Below, piece after piece: positions 37,953 through 45,741 of a DNA stretch of 64,000 nt. The stretch lies in assembly GCF_039543245.1 (NCBI RefSeq), contig NZ_BAABJJ010000029.1, positions 1 to 64,000 on the forward strand. The letters are read 5' to 3'. A program made the translations under genes and the position numbers. Position 1 is the stretch's first letter, and each line of letters begins with the position of its first letter. Source of the stretch: Algibacter_G agarivorans (GTDB lineage: Bacteria; Bacteroidota; Bacteroidia; Flavobacteriales; Flavobacteriaceae). Below the pieces are notes generated by a model. The model did no database searches, was not told the origin of the DNA, and was given only the letters and a program-made list of their open reading frames with translations.

Positions 37953-38531
37953 TTACACTAAAAGAACGGTTAAACTCATAGCGCCATGAGCGCCAACAAC
38001 CAGACATTGTTCAATATCTGCTGTTTTAGAAGGCCCTGAAATAAAAACACCAAAATCCCGGTCTCTTTGGCTAATATTGTCATATGCTTGAAGCATATGC
38101 AGACATAGTTTTTCTTTTTCAAGAATAATAACCAAATCGTTAGTTATAAATGGAAGTGCACGTACCATACTATTATCGGCAGTCACCCATATGGCACCAT
38201 TTTCTGAAACACCAAGTTCTCCTTCAACAATAGCTAGATCTATATTTTCAAGATTATGAGGATCTGTATCTTTTGAAACTGAAACTGTTCCTAAAGAAGA
38301 TTTTGTGGTAACAGAAACAATATGTTTTGCGTTTGAATATAATGCTTTGATCTCTAAATCAATAGCTTCCTTTTCAATCTCTTTTATGTTACCCCCTACT
38401 AAAGCGATGTTACTTTTAAATACATCTTTTAAATTAATATCTTCAGCAAAAGCATCAGCATTAATTTTTGGAATAGGGAGTAAATCTGGTTTGTTTTCTT
38501 TGATTGATTTTAAAATAGCTTCTCTACCCAT
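37953..38531 (-). CDS. lutC: LutC-type LUD-domain protein, L-lactate utilization
   Basis: This protein of about 192 residues has the LUD domain of LutC/YkgG, a subunit of the iron-sulfur L-lactate oxidation system. The start MGREAILKSIK at 38531 is preferred because it overlaps the end of lutB by 8 bases; an upstream in-frame ATG at 38570 would extend the overlap to 47 bases. Typical LUD blocks are visible (ADNSMVRALPFI, LVVGAHGAMSLTVLLV). It is the last gene of lutABC. Confidence 0.85.
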   Translation of the reverse strand: MGREAILKSIKENKPDLLPIPKINADAFAEDINLKDVFKSNIALVGGNIKEIEKEAIDLEIKALYSNAKHIVSVTTKSSLGTVSVSKDTDPHNLENIDLAIVEGELGVSENGAIWVTADNSMVRALPFITNDLVIILEKEKLCLHMLQAYDNISQRDRDFGVFISGPSKTADIEQCLVVGAHGAMSLTVLLV

Positions 38532-39891
38532 CTTTATTTCGTTTTTTGAACCATTCATCAAAATTTTCATTTTTTATTTCTGGTAAATCTCTCGCTTTAC
38601 CCCAAGCATTTAATTTATTGTATATCATAAATTTTGGTGCATGTTTTAAAGCAAATCGTGCAGATTTACCGGCAATAGCGTATAGATTTGGTTTTGATAA
38701 CACAACCCCAGCCACTTTTAAAATAGACTTTTTTATAATAGGTTGTTTTTGTTCTTTAACAATAACTTGTCGCCATTTATATAGCTGCTCATGAATATTG
38801 ATTTTTACAGGACAAACATTAGAGCAAGAGCCACATAAAGTTGAGGCAAATGGTAATGAACTGTGCTTTTTCATATCCTTTCCAGGAGATAATATAGACC
38901 CTATTGGACCAGGAATAGCATAATCATAACTATGGCCGCCACTTCGTCTATAAATTGGGCAGGTGTTCATACATGCTCCACAGCGAATGCAATGCAGTGA
39001 AGCCCTAAAATCTTCTCTACTTAATTGTTCCGTTCTTCCATTATCAACAATAACAATATGCATTTCTTTGCCTTCTTCTGGTTTGTTAAAATGCGAAGAA
39101 TAAGTTGTAATAGGTTGTCCAGTTGCGCTTCTTGCTAACAAACGTAAAAACACACCTAAGTGTTTTTCTTGAGGAATGATTTTCTCAATACCCATGCAAG
39201 CAATATGTACTTTGGATAGATGCACGCCCATATCAGCATTACCTTCGTTTGTGCAGACTACAAAGCCACCAGTATCTGCCACAGCAAAATTAACTCCGGT
39301 AATAGCAACATCAGCTTTTAAGAATTTATCTCTCAAATGTTTTCGTGCTTCACTAACTAAATATTCAGGGTTTCCTTGGCTAGGTTTAGTCCCCAAATGT
39401 TCTTGAAATAAAACATCAACTTCTTCCTTTGTTTTATGAATAGCAGGAAGTACTATATGACTTGGTGGTTCCTCAGCCAATTGCACAATGCGCTCACCCA
39501 AATCGGTGTCAATAACTTCAATGCCCTTCTTTTCCAAAAAAGGATTTAAATGGCACTCTTCAGTAAGCATAGATTTACTTTTAACTACCTTTTTAGCCTG
39601 ATGTTTATCAAGAATACTACCTACAATTTTATTGTGTTCTTCAGCATTTGAAGCCCAATGGACAATTACACCATTTTTTTGTGCGTTGGATTCAAACTGA
39701 ACTAAATATTCATCTAAATTTGATAGAACGTTAGCCTTGATACCTGATCCTAATTCACGTAAATACTCCCAACCTTGAACTTTATGAGCTGAAGTATCCC
39801 GTTTCTCTCTAACATACCACAAGGCTTTATCATGCCAGTTAACTTTAGCTTCATCTTTATTAAATACTTCTGCTTTTTCTGCGTGATTCAT
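38524..39891 (-). CDS. lutB: LutB iron-sulfur protein, L-lactate utilization
   Basis: This 455-residue protein has an N-terminal LUD-like domain (about residues 50-280) and two ferredoxin-type [4Fe-4S] motifs, CIRCGACMNTCP and CGSCSNVCP, in the C-terminal third. It is the electron-transfer core of LutABC, which oxidises L-lactate to pyruvate. The start lies 2 bases after the lutA stop codon. Confidence 0.92.
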   Translation of the reverse strand: MNHAEKAEVFNKDEAKVNWHDKALWYVREKRDTSAHKVQGWEYLRELGSGIKANVLSNLDEYLVQFESNAQKNGVIVHWASNAEEHNKIVGSILDKHQAKKVVKSKSMLTEECHLNPFLEKKGIEVIDTDLGERIVQLAEEPPSHIVLPAIHKTKEEVDVLFQEHLGTKPSQGNPEYLVSEARKHLRDKFLKADVAITGVNFAVADTGGFVVCTNEGNADMGVHLSKVHIACMGIEKIIPQEKHLGVFLRLLARSATGQPITTYSSHFNKPEEGKEMHIVIVDNGRTEQLSREDFRASLHCIRCGACMNTCPIYRRSGGHSYDYAIPGPIGSILSPGKDMKKHSSLPFASTLCGSCSNVCPVKINIHEQLYKWRQVIVKEQKQPIIKKSILKVAGVVLSKPNLYAIAGKSARFALKHAPKFMIYNKLNAWGKARDLPEIKNENFDEWFKKRNKDG

Positions 39892-39893
39892 AA

Positions 39894-40631
39894 TTATAAA
39901 CTACTGTTTAATATTTCGGCAATATGCATCACCTTCAAGGGTTGTTGGTTTCTATTAATTAAACCTTCTAAATGCATTAAACAAGAATGATCTGCGCCCG
40001 TTACTACTTGAACATCACTATCGAGATGATCTTTAATACGATCTTTTCCCATTTTTACTGATATGGCTTCTTCAAAAACCGAAAATGTACCGCCAAAACC
40101 ACAGCATTCGTCTTTTCTGTTTAAAGCCATTAATTCAAGCCCTTTTACCCCATTTAATAAATCTTCTTCTGTTGAGAAATGAATACCCATAACTTCAGAA
40201 CAAGAACCTAACTTAAGACCTCTTAAGCCATGACAACTTTTATGCAGACCTACTTTGTAAGGAAATGATGCACCTAGATCAGTTACCCCAAGTATTTTTA
40301 CTATAAACTCGCACAGTTCATAGGCATTATCTCTAACCTTTTTTACTTCTGGTGTTTGTTCTAAAATATCAAAGTGATGTTTAACATGATATATACAGCT
40401 GCCTGAGGGGCCAACGATATAATCATAGGCTTTAAAATTTTCAACAAATACTTTACAGGCTCCTTTTGAATCCTCCTCATATCCAGAATTCCCTAAAGGT
40501 TGCCCACAACAGGTTTGCCCTTGAGGATAATATACATCAACATTAAGTTTTTCCAGCAATTCAAGTGTGGCTATGGCTACTTGTGGGTATAACTGATTGA
40601 TATAGCAAGGAATAAATAAACCTACTTTCAT
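39894..40631 (-). CDS. lutA: LutA cysteine-rich protein, L-lactate utilization
   Basis: This 245-residue protein has two CCG cysteine-rich repeats (TCCGQPLGNSG and ECCGFGGTFS), the heterodisulfide-reductase-like domains of LutA/GlpC. It leads lutABC, which is transcribed toward the rha operon and supplies the last step from rhamnose-derived lactate to pyruvate. Its promoter P5 carries the shared motif and a palindrome at the predicted transcription start. Confidence 0.92.
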   Translation of the reverse strand: MKVGLFIPCYINQLYPQVAIATLELLEKLNVDVYYPQGQTCCGQPLGNSGYEEDSKGACKVFVENFKAYDYIVGPSGSCIYHVKHHFDILEQTPEVKKVRDNAYELCEFIVKILGVTDLGASFPYKVGLHKSCHGLRGLKLGSCSEVMGIHFSTEEDLLNGVKGLELMALNRKDECCGFGGTFSVFEEAISVKMGKDRIKDHLDSDVQVVTGADHSCLMHLEGLINRNQQPLKVMHIAEILNSSL

Positions 40632-40650
40632 CTCTATTTTTATTAAAAAT

Positions 40651-40674
40651 TTACTCTAGTATAAACTAGAGTAA
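40651..40674. promoter_or_regulatory. Perfect inverted repeat at the lutA transcription start
   Basis: Arms TTACTCTAGT and ACTAGAGTAA are separated by 4 bases. The repeat overlaps the proposed -7 element of P5 and the predicted start site. It could be a repressor operator or a hairpin at the 5' end of the lut mRNA. Confidence 0.5.
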
Positions 40675-40707
40675 AAGTAGTGTATTCTTAAAAACTAGCT
40701 GTCCTGT
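40672..40707 (-). promoter_or_regulatory. Promoter P5 of lutABC with shared motif
   Basis: On the minus strand ACAGGACA (40700-40707), 20 bases, then TACTTTTA (40672-40679), a near match to TAnnTTTG. Both elements are one base weaker than in P2 and P4, but the 20-base spacing is kept. Confidence 0.55.
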
Positions 40708-40840
40708 TCTAACCCGTAAAAGATTAATTTGTTTTTTAGATTTTATTTTTAGATTTTTTCGTTCTTAAGATTTAAAAAAAGGGGTTTTTAGAAATTTAAA
40801 AGAACCAATAGATTCCCCGATTTTTAGAATACCATACAGT

Positions 40841-40876
40841 ACAGGATAGAGTTTTAATAAGTACAGTATATTTTCG
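40841..40876 (+). promoter_or_regulatory. Promoter P6 of the NCS1-like permease gene with shared motif
   Basis: ACAGGATA (40841-40848), 20 bases, then TATTTTCG (40869-40876). Upstream bases TACAGT match P4, giving a 15-base identity. The leader to the ATG is about 100 bases and AT-rich. Another GTACAGTA lies at 40861-40868 in the spacer. The rest of 40708-40830 shows nothing recognisable. Confidence 0.7.
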
Positions 40877-40975
40877 TCAGAACTATTTAATTATGAATAT
40901 AATTTTTTAAAGTTCAATATTAAGTATATTCATTTTTGTAAAAGCTAAATTAAAAAATCTAACTAAACCAAAATC

Positions 40976-42385
40976 ATGTCACAATACCAACAAGAATTAG
41001 ATACATTAGAAGCTGAAGCTGGAGGAGAATTTGAAAGAACTCCAGTACCTCAGTCCAAATTAAAAGGCTGGAAAAGTTTTATTGGTATGTATGCCGGAGA
41101 GCATGCAGCCGGAACTGAGTTTATGATTGGTCCTTTATTTTTAACAGCAGGTGTTAGTGCTTTTGATTTGATTGTTGGATTACTAATCGGTAACCTTTTA
41201 GCCGTTTTAAGTTGGCGTTTTTTAACTGCTGAAATTGCAGTAAAGAATAGGCTAACCTTATATTTTCAATTAGAAAAAATATGTGGTAAAAAATTAGTGA
41301 CAGGTTATAATTTAGCAAATGGTATATTGTTTTGTTTCTTAGCAGGGTCTATGATTACGGTTTCTGCTACGGCAGTAGGTATTCCGTTTGATATGCCAAT
41401 GCCCAAATTAACGGATACTATGCCAAATGGGGCAACTTGGATCATTATTGTTATTTTAATTGGAGCAGTTATTTCAATAATCGCAGCCCGTGGCTATGAT
41501 ACAGTAACTAAAGCGGCTAACTGGATGTCTCCAATTATTGTTGTAGCCTTTATTGCATGTGGTATTGTTGCTCTTAATCAATTAGGTGTAAGTAGTTTTT
41601 CTGATTTTTGGAATATTTGGGGAGAAGGTTCAGATCCGTTTCCTGGGCAAACAAAATTTACATTTTGGCATGTCGTAATTTGGTCATGGTTTGCTAATGG
41701 TGCTATGCATATTGGAATGTCTGATTTATCAGTATTTAGATTTGCAAAAAAAGCCAAAGCAGGATGGACAACAGCAGCTGGTATGTATGTTGGTCATTAT
41801 ATGGCTTGGATAGCAGCGGCCTTGTTATACGCAGTTTATTTAAAATCTCCAGAAGCGCAAGCCTTTTTAAGTGTTGGGGATGCGCCACCTGTAGCACCAG
41901 GTCCTTTAGCTAATAATGCAATTGGTATATTTGGTATTATTGCAGTAGTATTGGCTGGTTGGACAACTGCTAATCCAACTATTTATAGAGCAGGACTAGC
42001 ATTTCAGGCTATTTTACCAAAATTATCTACAGCAAAAGTGACTATATTGGCAGGTACAGTAGCTACAATAGCAGGTTTATTCCCTGCGTTTGCAATGAAA
42101 CTTTTAGGATTTGTTGCACTTTATGGTTTTATTTTAGCACCTTTTGGAGCTATCATAGTTTTTGAGCATTTCTTTCATAAAAAAGTAGGGATTACTAAAA
42201 ACTATGCGGAAGTAGCTAATCTATCCTTTAATAAATCTGTGTTTTGGGCATGGGCTGTTAGCTTTGGAATATTCTATTTTATATCGGTTCAATTTGATGT
42301 GTTTTTGTCATTTGTAACACTCCCTGCTTGGTTATTATGTGGTATTCTGTTTTTGGTATTGAGCAAATATTCTCAAAAGAAATAG
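40976..42385 (+). CDS. NCS1-like (purine/cytosine permease-type) inner membrane transporter
   Basis: This 469-residue membrane protein has about 12 hydrophobic segments and the general look of the NCS1 cytosine/purine permease family (an early GEHAAGTEFMIGP helix, AARGYDTVTKAANWMSP, and GWTTANPTIYRAG). NCS1 proteins usually carry nucleobases or related compounds. Here the gene stands alone, divergent from lutABC, with a promoter nearly identical to that of the rha operon. That suggests import of rhamnose or another product of the same pathway, but this is inference. The substrate cannot be read from the sequence. Confidence 0.65.
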   Translation: MSQYQQELDTLEAEAGGEFERTPVPQSKLKGWKSFIGMYAGEHAAGTEFMIGPLFLTAGVSAFDLIVGLLIGNLLAVLSWRFLTAEIAVKNRLTLYFQLEKICGKKLVTGYNLANGILFCFLAGSMITVSATAVGIPFDMPMPKLTDTMPNGATWIIIVILIGAVISIIAARGYDTVTKAANWMSPIIVVAFIACGIVALNQLGVSSFSDFWNIWGEGSDPFPGQTKFTFWHVVIWSWFANGAMHIGMSDLSVFRFAKKAKAGWTTAAGMYVGHYMAWIAAALLYAVYLKSPEAQAFLSVGDAPPVAPGPLANNAIGIFGIIAVVLAGWTTANPTIYRAGLAFQAILPKLSTAKVTILAGTVATIAGLFPAFAMKLLGFVALYGFILAPFGAIIVFEHFFHKKVGITKNYAEVANLSFNKSVFWAWAVSFGIFYFISVQFDVFLSFVTLPAWLLCGILFLVLSKYSQKK

Positions 42386-42549
42386 TTCTGTAAATAAAAT
42401 ATAATAACTGTAATATTAAATGTGAAAAGATTTTGAAAGGAAGAAAAATACATTAAAATAATTTTTTTGATGATTAATTTTTTCTTGTGAAATAAAAAAA
42501 TAATAATAAAAATTCTAGTCATTATAATTTTATTATTATTTATCAATCC

Positions 42550-42752
42550 TGTCCTAAGTAAATTTTGGACGCACTAAATCTAACCATTTTACTGTTTTGG
42601 ACTTGCAACAAAAAGTCGGACAAATTTTCTAAGACCTATGCTACATATTTAAATTGATAAAATTCTAGTTCTATTTCATGTGGAGTTTTATATCCTAATG
42701 AAGAGTGTAATCGCTTTTTGTTATAACATATTTCTATATACTCAAAAATGGA
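42550..42752 (-). mobile_element. Remnant of an IS3-family insertion sequence
   Basis: Minus-strand translation of 42636-42752 reads the C-terminus of an IS3-type OrfB transposase: IFEYIEICYNKKRLHSSLGY, then KTPHEIELEF and a stop. The integrase core is missing. TGTCC at 42550 and repeated GGAC blocks (about 42567-42623) look like one terminal end. The flanking 42753-42872 codes on the minus strand for a short cysteine-containing peptide beginning MDQEQLLCLS that I cannot place. 42386-42549 is AT-rich with nothing seen. Confidence 0.75.
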
Positions 42753-42896
42753 CTTTTTTTGCTAAAATCAAAGCATTTAGAGCACAGTTTAGAGGAGTGA
42801 GAAACATAGATTTCTTCCTTTTTAGGCTGACTAATATTTTTGCTTAAACACAACAATTGTTCTTGATCCATGGTTTTGCTTGATATAAAAGGAAAT

Positions 42897-42930
42897 CAAA
42901 AAACCCTATAAACATAATGTTTATAGGGTT
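42897..42930 (-). terminator. Terminator of tRNA-Ser
   Basis: On the minus strand the tRNA is followed by a 14-bp inverted repeat (AACCCTATAAACAT and complement) and then a run of T. Confidence 0.8.
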
Positions 42931-42940
42931 GAATAAATCT

Positions 42941-43028
42941 TGGCGGAGAAAGAGGGATTCGAACCCCCGGAGGTGTGACCCTCAACAGTTTTCAAGACTG
43001 CCGCATTCGACCACTCTGCCATTTCTCC
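42941..43028 (-). tRNA. tRNA-Ser (anticodon UGA)
   Basis: The minus strand gives an 88-base cloverleaf with encoded CCA. The acceptor arms GGAGAAA and TTTCTCC pair. The anticodon loop CTTGAAA carries TGA. The long variable arm is typical of serine tRNAs, and the T-loop GTTCGAATCCC is intact. 43029-43216 shows no gene. Confidence 0.95.
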
Positions 43029-43216
43029 TTGAGTGCCTTATCAGGCTATTTGCCTGAATGCGGGTGCAAATATAACGTCCTTTTTCATTCTATTCAAATA
43101 AAAACTCAACTTTTTCACAATAAATTTTACGTATTTTCCAATGTGCATATTTTATATATCAATACAGTAAAAAGAAAATTGCAAACCTTATTTTTGCAGA
43201 AATACATCACATCATA

Positions 43217-43846
43217 ATGGATACTATAAAACAGCTTGAGTGGCGGTACGCAACAAAAAAATTTGATGCCTCCAAAAAACTTTCAAAAGCTAAATTAAAT
43301 GTTATAACACAGGCTTTTAACCTAACAGCAACCTCTTTTGGTTTGCAAACTATTAAGCTAATCGTTATCGAAGATAAGAAAATTAGGGAGCCACTGGTCG
43401 AAGCAGCATACCATCAAAGCCAAGTTTTAAACGCCTCACACTTACTCATTATTTGCATCCAAAAGAATATTGAAGACGACGATGTTAAAAACTATTACAA
43501 TAATATAAAAGACATTCGCAACACCCCAGAAAATATTTTAAAACCTTACAGAGAAGATTTAATTAGCATGATGCAGGGTATGTCGGAGCAAGTTGGCCAG
43601 CAATGGTCTACCAATCAAGCTTACATTGCACTTGGTAATTTAATGACGGTCTGCGCTATCGAAGGTATAGACTCTTGTCCAATGGAAGGTTTTTCGTCAA
43701 CAAAGTACGATGAAATTCTTAAATTAGACGAAAAAGGATTGAAATCAGTGCTGCTTTTACCAATAGGTTATCGCGCCGAGGATGATATGTTTGCAACATT
43801 CAAAAAAGTTAGAAAACCCATAGAAGAAGCCGTTATAATAATATAA
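43217..43846 (+). CDS. NAD(P)H-dependent nitroreductase-family oxidoreductase
   Basis: This 209-residue flavoprotein is NfsB-like. It starts with the family pattern LEWRYATKKFD. The mid-region SFGLQTIKLIVI and the C-terminal ACIEGIDSCPMEGF, LPIGYRAEDD blocks fit FMN-binding nitroreductases. It probably acts as a cytoplasmic dimer reducing quinones or nitro compounds with NAD(P)H. The gene stands alone between tRNA-Ser and the kdnA-like gene. Confidence 0.88.
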   Translation: MDTIKQLEWRYATKKFDASKKLSKAKLNVITQAFNLTATSFGLQTIKLIVIEDKKIREPLVEAAYHQSQVLNASHLLIICIQKNIEDDDVKNYYNNIKDIRNTPENILKPYREDLISMMQGMSEQVGQQWSTNQAYIALGNLMTVCAIEGIDSCPMEGFSSTKYDEILKLDEKGLKSVLLLPIGYRAEDDMFATFKKVRKPIEEAVIII

Positions 43847-43857
43847 ATCATTTGGAC

Positions 43858-43923
43858 GTTACCACAAGGGTCGGGCTTTCGGCAGTCGCTTTTTTGTGTT
43901 GCATAGGTGCAACAACACAAAAA
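43858..43923. repeat. Intergenic hairpin element, flavobacterial type
   Basis: The sequence begins GGACGTTACC, continues GGGTCGGGCTTTCGGCAGTC and ends in a stem TTTTTGTGTTG / CAACACAAAAA. Elements of the form GGGCGTTACC..GGGTCGGGC recur between genes in many flavobacteria, as I recall. Only one copy is in this window. It may also end transcription of the nitroreductase gene. Confidence 0.45.
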
Positions 43924-43994
43924 GAGCTCCAACAAATGCCTCAATCCCTAACGCAAAAGCAACGTCTTAATGCAACATTATAGAAAATTAGAAT

Positions 43995-45197
43995 ATGCCA
44001 GGATTTGAATTATTTGGAGAATTAGAACGAAAAGAAGTAAACGATGTATTAGATAATGGTGTGCTTATGCGCTATGGTTTCGATGGCATGCGTAAAGGCC
44101 ATTGGAAATCTAAAGAACTGGAGCAAGAGCTTCAAAACACCTTTCAATCCAAATACGTACAGTTGGTATCAAGCGGAACAGCAGCGGTTACTGTGGCGTT
44201 AGCCTCGGCAGGCGTTGGTGCTGGTGATGAGGTTATTATGCCAACTTTTACATTCGTAGCCAGTTTTGAAGCCATTATGATGCTTGGTGCCATTCCAATA
44301 TTGGTCGATATTGATGATACTCTAGGATTAAGTCCAGAAGCTGTTGAAAAGGCCATCACACCAAAAACAAAAGCTGTTATGGTCGTGCAAATGTGTGGTA
44401 GTATGGCAAATATGGATGCTCTGCAAGCTATTTGTAACAAGCACAATTTACTTTTGGTAGAAGACGCCTGTCAAGCAATTGGCGGAAACTATAAAGGAAA
44501 ACCGCTAGGAAGCATAGGCGATTTAGGCTGTTTTTCATTCGATTTTGTGAAAACCATTACCTGTGGCGAAGGTGGTGCAGTAATTACCAATAACAAAACA
44601 TATTATACAAATGCAGACCATTATAGCGATCATGGTCACGATCATGTTGGCAACGACCGGGGTGCGGAAACCCATCCGTTTTTAGGCTATAATTTCCGTA
44701 TTTCAGAGTTGCATGCCGCTGTAGGTTTGGCACAGGCAAAGCGTTTGCCAGAATTTCTTGAAATTCAAAAACGCAATTTTAATATCATTAAAGAAGCCTT
44801 AGCTGATATTCCAGAAGTAATATTCAGAACAGTTCCTGAAGGCGGCGAAGAAAGTTGTGCATTTTTAAACTTCTTTTTACCAGATTTAGAAACTGCAACA
44901 AAAGTTTCGCAAGCATTTAGCGAAAAAGGAGTTGATGCCTGTTGGAATTATTACAATAACAGTTGGCATTATATTAGAAAGTGGGATCATCTAGAAGATT
45001 TAAAATCGCTGCATCCAATTTCCACGGAAGTGAAAAAAGGTTTAGAATATCTTCAAACAGAATCTTTTGAAAAATCTGACCACTATATAGCCAGAAACAT
45101 ATCTTGCTTAATAAAATTATCTTGGACAGAGCAGGAGGTTAAAGAAAGAGCTGGTAAGATGGTAGAGGTTATTAACTCAGTACTCCAAACAAATTAA
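43995..45197 (+). CDS. kdnA: DegT/DnrJ/EryC1-family aminotransferase, probable 8-amino-3,8-dideoxy-manno-octulosonate transaminase
   Basis: This 400-residue PLP enzyme has its cofactor lysine at K186 in DFVKTITCGEGGA. The start MPGFELFG and the blocks VQMCGSMANMDALQA and SDHGHDHVGNDRGAE are characteristic of KdnA, which aminates 8-oxo-Kdo to make the Kdo8N of lipopolysaccharide. KdnB, the dehydrogenase that makes its substrate, is usually adjacent but is not seen here. The function would be in the cytoplasm, feeding lipid A-core assembly. Confidence 0.75.
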   Translation: MPGFELFGELERKEVNDVLDNGVLMRYGFDGMRKGHWKSKELEQELQNTFQSKYVQLVSSGTAAVTVALASAGVGAGDEVIMPTFTFVASFEAIMMLGAIPILVDIDDTLGLSPEAVEKAITPKTKAVMVVQMCGSMANMDALQAICNKHNLLLVEDACQAIGGNYKGKPLGSIGDLGCFSFDFVKTITCGEGGAVITNNKTYYTNADHYSDHGHDHVGNDRGAETHPFLGYNFRISELHAAVGLAQAKRLPEFLEIQKRNFNIIKEALADIPEVIFRTVPEGGEESCAFLNFFLPDLETATKVSQAFSEKGVDACWNYYNNSWHYIRKWDHLEDLKSLHPISTEVKKGLEYLQTESFEKSDHYIARNISCLIKLSWTEQEVKERAGKMVEVINSVLQTN

Positions 45198-45378
45198 AGC
45201 ATCACGTAAAGCAAATACTAATAAGGTTTTGGTTATTGTATTCGCTCTAATGCCTTATAGTGTCTCGTTGTAGTTAAGAGCCATACATTTATCTAGTTAT
45301 GTATGGTTTTTTAGTGGTTATAAGTTTATTGGCTAAAATTGTAATAAGTAGTTTTGTTTTGAATTTTAGAATAACGCT

Positions 45379-45722
45379 ATGACGTATTACTATAGCAAAT
45401 TAATAGTTGCTTTACTCTTCGTTTCTCAATATGCTTTTTCGCAACAAATGCCCATTGATTTTTCTATTGCTTCAGATAATTTTAGTGTTTGGGGAGGGGC
45501 ACATTTGCAACAGTGGCTTCTCCAACGGATTCCAATAATATAGTTGGTCATTTTAATCGCTCAAATTCTACATTAGAACAAGGACATTATATAGATTTAA
45601 ATAAATCTATCGATTTAGATGTTGAAGATGAAATAACATTAATGTTTTACGTATTCGATCCTAATTCTCATACAATTATAGTTAAACTAGAGAATGGAGT
45701 AAATGCCAATATTGAAGAATAG
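45379..45722 (+). pseudogene. Frameshifted gene for a short secreted protein
   Basis: An ATG at 45379 opens a signal peptide (LIVALLFVSQYAFSQQ) and continues to FSVWGG. There the frame is lost at a run of G (45491-45497), and the +1 frame goes on as GTFATVASPTDSNNIVGHFN to a stop at 45720. Adding one G would join them into about 114 residues. The start resembles the N-termini of large flavobacterial secreted proteins, so the gene may also be cut short at its 3' end. No function is assigned. Confidence 0.6.
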
Positions 45723-45741
45723 TTAAAAAAGTAATCGTAAA

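Noticed and set aside
42541..42557. ATCCTGTCC near 42547 as a seventh copy of the shared promoter motif
   Set aside because: It belongs to the terminal end of the IS3 remnant, and no -7 element lies 20 bases away in the matching direction.
42975..43217. Plus-strand 80-codon open frame
   Set aside because: It runs across the antisense of tRNA-Ser and shows no protein-like features.
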